Below are positions 33,221 through 43,110 of a stretch of DNA of 43,110 nt, piece by piece. Made by a program: the position numbers and the translations under genes. The notes below the pieces were generated by a model, which made no database searches, was not told the origin of the DNA, and was given only the letters and a program-made list of their open reading frames with translations. Source of the stretch: Klebsormidium nitens (lineage: Eukaryota > Streptophyta > Klebsormidiophyceae > Klebsormidiales > Klebsormidiaceae); NCBI GenBank assembly GCA_000708835.1, contig DF237580.1:7312-50421 (forward strand), written 5' to 3'. Each line of letters opens with the position of its first letter. Within the stretch, counting starts at the first letter, position 1.

Positions 33221-34821
33221 TGTAGGCGGGCGGGTGATTCGTTGGTTCTTGACGCGGCCAGATATCGATTTCGTGCTGTGTTGTAGATTAGGCGTACGTT
33301 TTCTGATGAAACAGTTTCCCCTCTGTGGTTGGGCAAAGAATTTAACCTTGTATAGCCGTTCAAAAAGTCAAGGCATAGTTGGTCACGAAAATCTGGCTCG
33401 CGAGCGCTTGCCAAGCTGAGCCTGCCGTTTTGTTTAAGGTATTCTAGTGCTACTACTTCTCAGCTTGTGAGTCGAGAACCAGTGTGATTGAATCAACTGC
33501 AGAAGATCTAGGTAATAAAACATGTTGGCAGGGCTGGACAATTGCAATAAGTGGACACGAGTCGATACAAGAGTTGACTCGTCGGATCAGTCCGATGACA
33601 ACTTTCCCGGGTTAGCCGCTATACACATGAGTTGATGAACATCAGAAGCCTACATGGCCTGTTTGACAACGGCTGGCCTTCTTCAATGTGAATGAACCGC
33701 CATGCAACACATGAATTGTCAGTTAGTGCGCTTAAGATCACCTTTGAATTGCGATAAAGCAGCTCCGATTGCATGACAGCCCAGTATAGTCATGCATGCA
33801 GGGTCATATACTGAATGTTGAGTTAATTGCGAATTGACAATGCTGGCATGCGACGCATGCATTGCATGGCCCGCTTCAGCAATTCAGGGCGGCTAGCTTC
33901 TATATGTTCCCCGTGGCAACTTAGCAATCACGTATAACCCGACTGGTGCATGCCCTCTGTTGTTTTGCGGACCGTGCCTAGTGGGCCAAAGATAGCGGTA
34001 GATCCTGCATTCTGATGCCTGCCCAAGCTTTCACCAGCTTCACATACCGTTGGTGCTTCAAGCTTCTGAGATCCCCTATAATCGAGATAGTGCGCAGGCA
34101 CCAGGGAGTAGAGCGCGGGTGGCCTTGAGGCTTCTTTACGACCTTGGTGTTCTTTAGCCCAAAGTTCGTTTGAAGTTCCGGTAAGCCTTTTGAGAGAGCG
34201 AAGTTATGAAAGCTTGAACGGAAAGTTTGATCATGAAAGATATTTTGCAAATTAGAGTGCGGGAGCTTCCCGCGTTGCGCTTACTGGACAAGTTTTGACA
34301 AGTACGACTGTCTCGGGCCGGTGAGACGCAAGGACAGTAAGTCTTATCTTACAGATCGTCTTCGAAGAAGTTGCACCGCCAGTCTTCAAGATGCGTCGAA
34401 CATGCGAGACTGATGGTTTGACAAGCCAGCCAACCATCGACCAGCTCGTGACGTCATGGTTCTCGTTCGACCGACAATATCAATCCCGGCCTCAGTGTGT
34501 GACAAAATCCGTCCCTTAGGCTTGTAAGCAGAATCTCTCCAGGTATCCACAAGCCAGAGACCGACAGCCGGCACCGGCGTATAAGAGATCTTCAGCGTCT
34601 TCCTATGTCTGCTCCGCAGTCCTGAGCCTAGGCTTAGCGTCAGGATAGGACGAGGATATTTGTAGAGACGCCAATCGCAGCGCATGTTACGCGAAGGAGC
34701 AAGGAGGCCAAGCTTCGAGCCAGCACAGGATGGCGTGCTGAAGATTGCAAAAGAAGACTGATTCATTTGCGAAGCAACCGTGTAGTTCATTCCTGGGGCA
34801 GATCAGGCGCAAGAAAGCAGC
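33221..34821. other. Intergenic region without a supported gene
   Basis: Lies between two plus-strand genes. Short frames only. AT-rich, with several TGCATGC motifs around 33790-33870. The last few hundred bases should be the promoter of the F-box gene at 34822. Confidence 0.45.
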
Positions 34822-35751
34822 ATGGATACTACAACGTTTGAGGATCTCGGTGACGACATCGTCTGCCTCATTCTTGACAAGACGCTGAAGCCAGTCCCTC
34901 CTGGAATCGCTTCCAGAACACTCGCAAGCTTCGCATGCACTTCTTCTCGTTACGCAAGTCTCATGAAGGAGCGCGGCTGGGAGCGCGCATGCAGGAACGC
35001 GCTGCCAGATCTGTGTGAGATCCTGCTGAGTGCAGACAAGGAGAGCCCGGGAGATGCAGGCTGGGACTGCTTTGCAAAGCTGCTGACTAGGTGCCCTGGC
35101 TATCGAAGCAAGTTGGTCTACCTGGTGTACGTCACACCCTACAGTACATCCCAAACGCTGTTTACAAATACCAGAGGACAGATTAAAGGCCTCGAGACCT
35201 TCAATGTTGCCCTGAAGAGCCATGTCAGCGACAATTGGCTTTTAGAGTCACCCCCCACCTTCCTGAGTGAAGGAGAGAAGATCCTGCCAGGTCTGATCCG
35301 CGCCAAAAGTCCGTTCTTTCTGCTTAGCAACTGCGAGAGTGGACCTTCTCACGTGGTCCGAAGCACGTACACGGAGTGGAAGACGCAGGGTCCAAATCGG
35401 AACGTGTGGAAAGAGGTTCCCCTGGTAGAGAGAAGTCCTCCAACACAGGCGATTGTTGAGGTCTACCGGGGTTTGGTGGCGGACGTCAGCGCCCTCGCTT
35501 CTGACTTTGCACACACAACAGGCGATGCGGTTATTTGTGAAAAAGAGCCGGCTGCGTTGGACCGCAAGGCAGCACTGAAGACGCCTGAAGCAAAGCAGTG
35601 CCCCTTTTGCGCGAGGCCAATGCAGCGCATTTCATCCCGCTTCCACAACTGGGAGCTTTGCAGTTTGTTTGGTGCAGCGAGCGCAGCATTTGACGTCTGC
35701 TCGTCCGGCCACATCTATGGTGCGCGTGCCGCACACCGGTACCCTCAATGA
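34822..35751 (+). CDS. F-box protein with EID1-like C-terminus, intronless, 309 aa
   Basis: F-box proteins choose substrates for SCF ubiquitin ligases. Residues about 5-50 (FEDLGDDIVCLILDKTL, then ASFACTSSRYASLMKERGW) fit the F-box: an acidic/hydrophobic start, then C-T-S-x-R and a final Trp. The middle shows no kelch or leucine-rich repeats. The C-terminus has C260-P-F-C263, then W277/C280 and C293-S-S-G-H297 with I-Y-G-A. This pattern resembles the CP.C and CENGHV.GAW ending of EID1-type F-box proteins, which attenuate phytochrome A signalling in Arabidopsis. It could bind zinc. F-box assignment is fairly sure. EID1 kinship is inferred from the end motif only, and a role in light signalling is speculative. 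The whole gene is one exon, unlike most neighbours. Confidence 0.7.
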   Translation: MDTTTFEDLGDDIVCLILDKTLKPVPPGIASRTLASFACTSSRYASLMKERGWERACRNALPDLCEILLSADKESPGDAGWDCFAKLLTRCPGYRSKLVYLVYVTPYSTSQTLFTNTRGQIKGLETFNVALKSHVSDNWLLESPPTFLSEGEKILPGLIRAKSPFFLLSNCESGPSHVVRSTYTEWKTQGPNRNVWKEVPLVERSPPTQAIVEVYRGLVADVSALASDFAHTTGDAVICEKEPAALDRKAALKTPEAKQCPFCARPMQRISSRFHNWELCSLFGAASAAFDVCSSGHIYGARAAHRYPQ

Positions 35752-37152
35752 AGAAGCGCGGAAGCGGAGAACATGTAACAAGGGTAGGGTTTTTGTTTCA
35801 AGACATTGTTGATGAAGATATTACGAAAGATTATAAAAGGATTCTGACTTTCAATACGAACTGGTTCAGACATTCCACCTACACAGGTAGACACACCTGT
35901 CTTGCTCTGAGCAAGTCAGAGACTGAAAAAGAAGAGAAAGGACGTCATTCGGACCTCCAGACACTCTATATAAGCCTCAATGAAAGTTTTCGTGAAAATC
36001 AGCTAGTCAGCTGCCTCGTGGCAAATGGATCGGTCGAAAGCTTCAGGTCCGGATGGGCCTTGATCGTCTTGAAATGAAACTTTTGCAATCCAAACGGTGA
36101 TTTCGGAGTTGCAGGTCTTCGAATTCGACGTGCGAGATAGGCCAGGATTCTACGACGGTGGGAGCATGTGTGCTTGGCGGCCTACCAGCTTTTATTTTGA
36201 ACTGTAATCATATGCTGAGCCTGGTGCCAGTTTGCGTATCCTTCTGACCTTCAGCTTGTGGTTAACTGCTCGTCGGATTGCGATGATCACATTGAATGCG
36301 CTGTCAATTCCAAATCACGGGGCCCCCAGCCAAGCGTGCAAGGTATACCTCCTTCCAACTGCCAGCTCCAGGATTTTGCTCACGTTGTTGGCATGACGTG
36401 GAGGTAAAGGGCATATATCTCGCTGCCATAACTGTGTAACTGCAGTGCGTGCGTGACGTGCGCTGTACAATGCGCATTCCACGGCTAGCCGGAGTGTGCC
36501 GGATGGGGCTTGCAAATGGAAATCAAAGAGAATGCGCCATGTCCGCTGGCCGCGCGTATGAAGATTTTTTGAGCTATTTGACACTGCAGCTTCTGCATGT
36601 GCGTGCAGTAAATCAGGCATGAAATTGAAGCGAACATGTTACACATCAGCATGCTGATGTATTACATGTGAGATCGAGAAAGTGAGATGCGTATTCTTGA
36701 TTTGTGGCTAGATGCGTGCAATTCTCATCTCACTTTCTCTCGCAAGAATTGATAGTAGCCTGCCTCGACCACATCATTGCAGGCTCTTGCAGCATGCCTT
36801 GAATGCAAACTACAGTATCTCTGGCGCACACGAGGCCGTATATACGACCGGCCGCGCGTGTATCAGCCGAGTAGCCTGCCACTGACAATTGGTTGCATGA
36901 ACAGGGTCGCCCTTGGGCTGCCGCTAAGCTTTGGTGTGAGTGCGAGGTCAAACAAGCACACGTGACGGCATGCAAAGATGTCTGGTCATACTAATAATCA
37001 GACAACGTGCATGATCAAGGGCTGCTTCAAAAACAGAGTCGCAGCGCTCGCGGTGCTGCTTCTCACAACCTCGTGGCTTCGAACTCTCTGCATAATACAG
37101 GACTGCGCTGGCAATGATACCTTCGTCCGCACAAGACATAACCCACGGTCTG
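35752..37152. other. Intergenic region with palindromes
   Basis: Lies between the F-box gene and the 3' end of SRP68 (convergent). No supported frame. A perfect 18-bp palindrome is at 36643-36660, flanked by ACATGT on both sides. A larger inverted repeat with GAAAGTGAGATG arms lies at about 36673-36743. Confidence 0.45.
36634..36743. repeat. Nested palindrome and inverted repeat
   Basis: ACATCAGCATGCTGATGT at 36643-36660 is a perfect palindrome with ACATGT on each side. Immediately after it, CGAGAAAGTGAGATG (about 36674) is matched by the inverted CATCTCACTTTCTCTCG (about 36727-36743), about 40 bp apart. The transcript could fold into a hairpin with a roughly 15-bp stem. This may be a small foldback element or a hairpin RNA precursor; no support beyond the pairing. 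Confidence 0.55.
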
Positions 37153-40100
37153 CTACCTTCGGAACCAACCGAGCAGGCCACTCTTCTTCTCTTCCTTCTT
37201 AACCTTGTGTTCCAGTGACGGGAAGGTGATCGCGTTCAGAGCTGTATCCAACACGATTGGTCGACAGGGCACGGCTTGGAACGCCGGGGGTATCTCCGCT
37301 ATCCGGGGAGCTTCCTTTGAATTCGCGGCCCCTATGGCAGGAACGTACTCGTCGAGCGCTTCTAGAAGAGTTGGTTTCCGTTCACCCTGTAGTAAGAGTG
37401 GGAGTGACACACGATTCATCTTCGGACTGAAGACAGATCCAAGCCTCATACACGGACATCGCAAACAACTTGCGGAGACTCAACTTCCTTAGGTTTCCCT
37501 ACCTGCGGCTTGAAAACATTGAAGGCAATAACGGGTAAGGTCACTTGACGAGCATCGAATCACTCGGGCTTTAGAAACACACGCAGGACTCGCACGAGCC
37601 AAGACAACAACAATCCACCCTCCAGTTTCAGAAGGACATCGTCTGTCTCGTCGACATTTCTTAAGCAAAGCGAAAACGGACCCAAAATCAGAGAAGTACA
37701 GCGGATTGCGCAGAGGAGAGTTTCCCATCGAGATTTTCGCACGTACCTTATCCTTTGCCACCGCATCACTCAAATCATATACTGTTCGCGACATCTCTCG
37801 AATGGTTTCATCACCCCGGCAAAAGGCCAGAATCAGAGATGACGAATAACTTTTCAGAGGTCCAAGCTCATACCTTATCTTTCACCGCCGCGTCCCTCAG
37901 GTCTAGTTTCTTCACCCCCTTCTGCACGGCCTCTTCCGAGCGCGCCGCCTCAGCACACCCCCGGGCGTGCACCAGGCTGCGCTGCGTCCGAGCGCGGCTC
38001 AAGACGTCCTGAGCGTCCGCAACGTCTCTCTGCAATAGCACCGACGAACAATCAGACAACTTTACAATCAGCACTGACACATGCTAACAAGCCTTTCAAT
38101 ACTCGGTCGCAAATACCTGAAAGTCAAATCGGTCAGCGTCCGGGCGCAGCCCAGGGCGTCATGAGCGTCCTCCGTAAACACGCCAGAAGCAGACTCGTGC
38201 AGAACACGAAATTCTTGACGGACATGTTTGTTACCTTTGCAACGTCTTTAAAGTGGGCGTCAGGGTATAAGAGCCGATTTCCGGAACTGATTTTGACATC
38301 CCCTCTGTGACTTCTGGCAGATTGACCGAAGTGGCAAGCGCGCTCGCTTTGAAAATGTCAAGAATCATCCTTCCGGGTTCGACTCCACAACTTTAATATT
38401 CTTGCTCGCTTTTGCCCCTTCCTTTTTGCTGCGTTCCGCAGCTGACGTATGATGACGTAGACCCTTCGGAACCGCGGTACTCTCAGGTACCGGACTTTCG
38501 GACAGCGTCCAGTCCCTGCCTGAAGGCCTAGGTTCGGTCGGTACCGCATACTGGCTGGTTCCTAAAAGGTCCCGTACCGCAAGATTTTTCGACGTCCGAT
38601 GATATTTCGGAGTTCTTGATCTGACCGTCCGATCGGGGTGGACATGCATGTCCTACGCCCACTTTAAGGGGAAGGATTCACACAAGGAAGGCTGACATCT
38701 TACTTTGGAGGTTCTCACGAGAAGTCGAGGTCTCTCATGAGATGCACGCTCCAGCAATTCCCGCGTTACCATCGGCTATCAAAGGAAACATGCAGACGAG
38801 CCGACGCATCTCTCACCTCGTCCGGGCGTTTCACTTTTCGGTACGCTTCTGATGCCGATTGCGCCTGTTCCGCCGCGCGCTTGAACAGCACGTACGCTTC
38901 CGCGAATTTGGCTGCGTTGGAGTAAGACTGGGCCACGTAGAAGCACCTGGAGAGACAGGAGTCGGGTCAAGAGGCCACTTCGCACAGATGGGAGAACACC
39001 TTCAAACAGGTGACGTCAGCAGCAGAAGGTGCCTCTTATACGACATCCGTTATTCTGCAGTGTTGAGGGAGATCCGAGACAAATGGTCGATGTACGAAAT
39101 TAGGGGATGCTTTCAGACAAGATTCCTTGAGACGAACTTAACTAGAGTCAGAGAAAGTATCTTTAAGCACGAAACGGCGACACCTGATTCGGGAAGCCGT
39201 TCACCAGACTCACTCACCTAGAGGCCCGCAGCGCAAGTTGCTTCGCCTCGCAAGCCTTCTCGAGTTCGACGTCCTCTTCCTTCCGATTGCGTACCGAAGT
39301 TGCGATGTCCGAAAGATCCGACACATTCTGGAGCAACGTGTCGTACAGTCGTACCTGGCCACATAAAGAAAAAGTTTTGCAATCCCCTCGTAAGGACACA
39401 AAGATTGGTTGGACAGGCGCCCGGGAAACTCTTTACACTGCAGGTTTCAGAAGTCACGGAAAATTGCGAAGATGGGAGTCCTGAGGCAGATCATACAGCC
39501 GCACCTGAAGGAATCTCTTCTCGACAGCCGCACCTGAAGGGATCTCTTCTCAACACCTACGGTTATGTGGCGTAGGGGCCCAGAACTGTGTGATCCCGTC
39601 ATGAAAGGGCACAAGACAGAATGCAAAACGGCAACCCATGTCAAATGAGATCCACGCAGTTGCACCCGGCAGAAAGAACAAGACACCTTACCAAAACCTT
39701 GTCAGAAGCCAAGCTGCAGAACCGCAAATTATGGGCCGATGCACCGTCTGCCAGCGCCACAGAGAGGGCATGAGACGCCACCGCCTTCTCACGAGACTGA
39801 ACCATCCTCGTCTCTTTGTTTCGAAGGAGCTGACGGGAACAAAAGGGAGAGAGCCGTACCAAGTCTTCCGGCCGTGCCGCCTTCTCGCCCTTCTCCCCTG
39901 GGAGCCCCCGCTCCTGTCGCTCGAGCTTGGCCTTAGCGGCTTCTACGAACAGCTGGTTCCGCTCGATGGTCCGCTGCAGAAGCATTCCGCTCACCGCGTT
40001 GTCCAGCGACTGCAGCTCGTCCGCCACGTCAGCTGGGGCGGTGGCCCCTCCCGCAGAGGCCTGCAGCAAGCAGATGGTGTCATGATCCCACGGGGTGCAC

Positions 40101-43065
40101 AGTGGTTCGGATGATCCCCCTTAGATGACACCAAGAAGAGAGCGGACGCCTCCTTCGGCCAAAAACTCGAACGCGTCTGAGTATCACACAGGAGTGCTTC
40201 GAACATTTACAAGCCGGGCCACAAACCCTGAAGCAGAAAGTTTCAAAGGGAAGGCTGGTAAAAGATTCCTGCGAGAAACGAAGAATATTTTTGTGAATTC
40301 TGAGATGGCGACAGGGGCTGGGCGAAGGAAAGAAAAGGGATGAGAGGAGAGTCAGAGGGGTTGGCAGGCATCGCGAAGGCGTCTGCTTCCTGGAAGAACA
40401 AGGGGACAAATAAGAGGGACAAGAAGGAAAAGAAACCATGAGGAGAAACGGGGAGCGAAGCAAGACCGAATGAGCACACCGTGTCCGACGAGAAAACTTT
40501 TCAAAAACAGGAACGGACAAAAAGCAAGATGAAGGGTATGGAAAGCAAGACGGAAACAAAGTGAAGCAAGAGGACTTTTGAGGGGAAGACAAGAAAGCAG
40601 AAGCCCTCACCAGGTCGTCCCGCACGTGTTTCTTGGCGTCCTGCAGCGCTACGAACACCTTGTCGTAGATGCCCAACCGGCGCTCGTGCGTCAGCGGGCT
40701 GCTCGCGGAACCTTCCAGGTCCTTCATCAAGTCGTCAACTGCAGAAGAAGATTGTCAACTCTTTTTCATCTCAAAGAGTTTACTGAAGTTTCTCGACTGA
40801 GAGCTTGCTGGGACAGCGTGCGGCAAAGTCCACGTCCTTCATCAGGTCGTCAACTGCAGAAACACGTAAAAAATTGACGTTGAATCAGAGACCAGCACCC
40901 TTTCTAAGAATGGAAAGAGGTCACCAACGGAGAAGTCGACAGGCGCAGGGCTGCGACTAGCTTTCCAGGTCCTTCATTAGGTCGTCAACTGCAGAGACGC
41001 GCGAAGCAACGGACTTCGACTCCGAGTGCAGCCAACGTCTCCGAGAATGGAGAAGTCATTAACGGAGAAGACGACAGACGCAAGGCTGCGCCACTGGGAC
41101 GGATTTATCAAACGCCAGGGAGTTGCTGCAAGTTGATTGTGGCAGCTACCGCATCTCCCACCATGCACACGGAATCTGCCGTGCATGGATGATACCAGAA
41201 ACCAGATACCAGATACCAGAAACCAGAAACCAAAAACCAAAGACCCGAAAGTCAAGATATAAAAACGCCACCATCGTAGACACAGACGCACTGATCTTTG
41301 AAGATGCCGAAGACAACATAGTACCCAAAAGTGGTCGCTGCTCTTACCCCGCAGTATGCACACGCGTGTCTTCTCGTTCCGCACCGGGAGGCGCCGTCCT
41401 TGCCACGGCAGCTCCGTCATGCTGGCCGCCTGCTTCGCCCGAGCCTCCTCCATCACCATCTGCGAATGTAAGGGAACTCTTTTCGCCTTCTCAAACTTTG
41501 TATGGTTGTCGACTTGAATACTCGACCAACTCTTTTGTCTGATTATAGTGTTGACGTAAGTCACTTGATGTCCTTGACAGAAGTCCTGTTGACTAAGGCT
41601 TTCGAATTGCGATTGTCGGAGCTTCTCTCATCAGGCTCAACATTCACGGGCGCCGTCAGAAACTTGCACGAGTTGCCCGGCTTGGTGCTCACGAAATCTC
41701 GAAAGTTCGCTGGGACAGATTCGAGGAAGTGAGAACGTCACCAGAGGCAATGCACCTGATCCCCATCCGTTCCAGAATAGATCTCGGACATCAGGCCCGA
41801 ACGAGTATGCGTCAGCAAGTCAGATTACTCAGCAATCGTATGTGCGATAAAGAAGGATCATGGAGGGGCGTCCACGCAAATACTCACCTCTAGTTTCGAC
41901 TGCAAGATGTCCATCCCCGGCCCCTCCTGGTTCGTCAGCTCGGAAAGATCCTCCGCTTGCGCGCCACCCCCGCTTTTGTATTTGCAGTACCGTATGCTCG
42001 GCTCGAGCTCTTCGACGCGCTCCCGACACAGCACGCGCTGCTCGACGGTCCCCACAGTCCCCAACTGCTCGTAGATCGTCCTGCAAAGTTGAAGGGAACC
42101 TTATGAGCTTGAAAGTTGCGGAAGTATAGGGCTTCCTTTGCGCTTCTCCCGTTATTACGAGTGTTTCGAGTGGATCTTGTTGCTTGCATCCCTGACTGAT
42201 TCCCACTGCCCATGGATCGTGCGGGAGTGCAAAAAAGCGAAGACGAGCAGAGTAAGTAGGTAGCTCCTCGTTAGCTTTGCTGGTCAGAGCATAAGGTGTG
42301 TGTAAGGCAGGCAAAACTGTGGTTTGCATCAACTCTACTTCGTAACTTGGCCTTCGAGGATGTTGAAGCTGCCCGATGGTTTTATGCACTTCACAAGTCC
42401 TCGCAGATCCTCCATTGATGCCACACGTGATCTGCCCACCTAACAGTTGCTCTACTTTTCAGGTCATAGACCTACTCGGAAAATGGCATTGCCAGCCTAC
42501 ACGAACACTGGGCAGCACAGACGGCCCTCCGCGTCTTAATAACCGAACTCACTTCGCTTTCGAGAATCGTTTCAGGGCCTCTTGCCAGTCGCTCTCCCGC
42601 TCGAGCAACAAGCTTCCCCACATGTACGCAGCATACGCCTGCATTGACGTCAAACATTGAGGCAGGTTAGCGGTGATGCAAATTTGAAAAGGGTAATGTT
42701 GATAGTGGAAGCTTCCACGATTTGCAATTCTCCTTCAATACGCTGATGGTCACACAAGCCACCAAAGCAACCCGTTACGCTTGACACAAGCTCTCATCAG
42801 AGCAGACTGATCAACATCCCAAAAAGTAGGCCGAACATGCTTCTCACCCTTGCTCTTGGTCATGCTCACCTCAGCTTCGAGTGACGTCTGATCGTCCGCC
42901 CTCTGTGCGCAGAGCGCCGCAAACTTGTCCGCAAGCTTGGCGGCCTTCTGTAACCGCTTCAGCAGGTGAAACCTCATCCTAGTTGTCGGACCGTCGGTCG
43001 CGTGCTTCAGCTCCATCGCGTACGCCCAGGCACGCTCGGCATGGTACAGCGGAATGTGCAGCCAC
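37153..43065 (-). CDS. SRP68: Signal recognition particle subunit SRP68, ten exons, 5' end outside window
   Basis: SRP68 binds SRP RNA with SRP72 and is needed for co-translational targeting to the ER. Exons: 43065-42870, 42638-42553, 42080-41888, 41459-41348, 40738-40611, 40060-39860, 39354-39218, 38946-38817, 38029-37874, 37386-37153; phases close, 524 residues. Family landmarks in order: HAERAWAYAMELK, RMRFHLLKRLQKAAKLA, ERVEELEPSIRYCKY, RAKQAASMTELPWQGR, RPEDLVRLYDTLLQNV, CFYVAQSY. The C-terminus is PPAFQAVPCRPIVLDTALN, then FPSLE and SGLLGWFRR, the stretch that contacts SRP72 in other eukaryotes. The N-terminal RNA-binding part and start codon lie beyond 43110; 43066-43110 is intron. Exons 5 (40738-40611) and 9 (38029-37874) have edge copies in flanking introns. 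Stop TAG is at 37155-37153. Confidence 0.93.
37740..37795 (-). repeat. Copy of the 3' edge of SRP68 exon 9
   Basis: The intact exon ends DLRDAAVKDK before its donor at 37873. About 125 bp downstream, at 37749-37788, a block reads DLSDAVAKDK followed by GTACGT, a good donor. The copy keeps frame and splice site but differs at many bases. No intact acceptor is obvious just upstream of it. Confidence 0.8.
38130..38180 (-). repeat. Copy of the 5' part of SRP68 exon 9
   Basis: The exon block starting at 37984 (GCGTCCGAGCGCGGCTCAAG) recurs at 38136 with a step of 152 bp and about one base in five changed. Together with the donor-side copy at 37749, the same exon is duplicated on both flanks. Confidence 0.75.
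39497..39554. repeat. Two-copy 29-bp tandem repeat in SRP68 intron
   Basis: AGCCGCACCTGAAGG followed by ATCTCTTCTC occurs at 39497 and 39526 with one or two differences. It is intronic and not related to a neighbouring exon that I can see. Confidence 0.8.
40739..41098 (-). repeat. Array of copies of the 5' edge of SRP68 exon 5
   Basis: The intact acceptor and first bases of exon 5 (coding VDDLMKDLE) lie around 40715-40745. Copies of the motif GTCGTCAACTGCAG occur at 40846 and 40981 (intact one at 40731), steps of 115 and 135 bp. Both keep the acceptor AG and about 20-25 exon bases. The intervening intron block containing AACGGAGAAG and GACAGGCGCAGGGCTGCG recurs once more near 41055, truncated. 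Confidence 0.85.
41194..41242 (+). repeat. Heptanucleotide tandem repeat (ACCAGAA/ACCAGAT)x7
   Basis: Seven contiguous 7-bp units: five ACCAGAA or ACCAGAT and two ACCAAAA/ACCAAAG. It lies in the SRP68 intron between exons 4 and 5, just right of an imperfect hairpin with CCATGCAC/GTGCATGG arms at 41161-41188. Confidence 0.95.
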
Positions 43066-43110
43066 CTGGTGAAAGAGATTGCTTGAGTATTGGAGGTCGC
43101 GAAGTGGTTT

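Noticed and set aside
1-43110. CRISPR array, tRNA/rRNA genes, integrated virus or transposase
   Set aside because: No regularly spaced identical repeats, no cloverleaf or rRNA motifs, and no reverse transcriptase, integrase, capsid or transposase signatures were seen. The tandem arrays found are exon-derived.

Overview
The window looks like nuclear DNA of a photosynthetic eukaryote of the green lineage, probably a streptophyte alga or early-diverging plant. It holds a plastid-type Cu/Zn superoxide dismutase, its copper chaperone, a plastid-type ribosomal protein S3 with a transit peptide, an EID1-like F-box protein and SRP68. Five genes are split by GT-AG introns whose reading phases close exactly from exon to exon. 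This placement is an inference; no species name follows from the sequence alone. All exon models are manual, based on frame, splice sites and remembered family sequence. No search was run.

Layout: 1-2328 has no supported gene. 2329-5982 (-) is the plastid Cu/Zn SOD (six exons, 207 aa). 6561-11347 (+) is CCS, the copper chaperone for SOD (six exons, 329 aa). The two genes are head to head across a 578-bp interval. 12647-13373 (-) holds the 3' exons of an unrecognised gene. 15803-21308 (-) is a nuclear copy of plastid rps3 (five exons, 294 aa). It diverges from an intronless ankyrin-type repeat gene at 21869-23539 (+). 24761-29860 (-) is an unrecognised seven-exon gene (484 aa). 31404-33220 (+) is a probable ER-resident protein with a signal peptide and a C-terminal RDEL. 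34822-35751 (+) is an intronless F-box gene with an EID1-like C-terminus. 37153-43065 (-) is SRP68, ten exons, cut off at its 5' end by the window edge.

The most unusual signal cuts across genes. Many internal exons are flanked by tandem, decaying copies of their own edge: part of the exon plus its splice site plus neighbouring intron. The repeat step is about 100-165 bp and most often near 150-165 bp. I see this in CCS, rps3, SRP68 and the 484-aa gene, on the acceptor side, the donor side or both. It looks like a recurrent, roughly nucleosome-sized duplication process acting across exon-intron boundaries. It could create cryptic exons or lengthen introns.

Functional links: SOD and CCS form a copper enzyme/chaperone pair placed to share a promoter region. 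The nuclear rps3 implies transfer of a normally plastid-encoded gene, or a nuclear duplicate of it. The remaining genes (SRP68, RDEL protein, F-box, ankyrin) have no obvious shared pathway, as expected for eukaryotic gene order.
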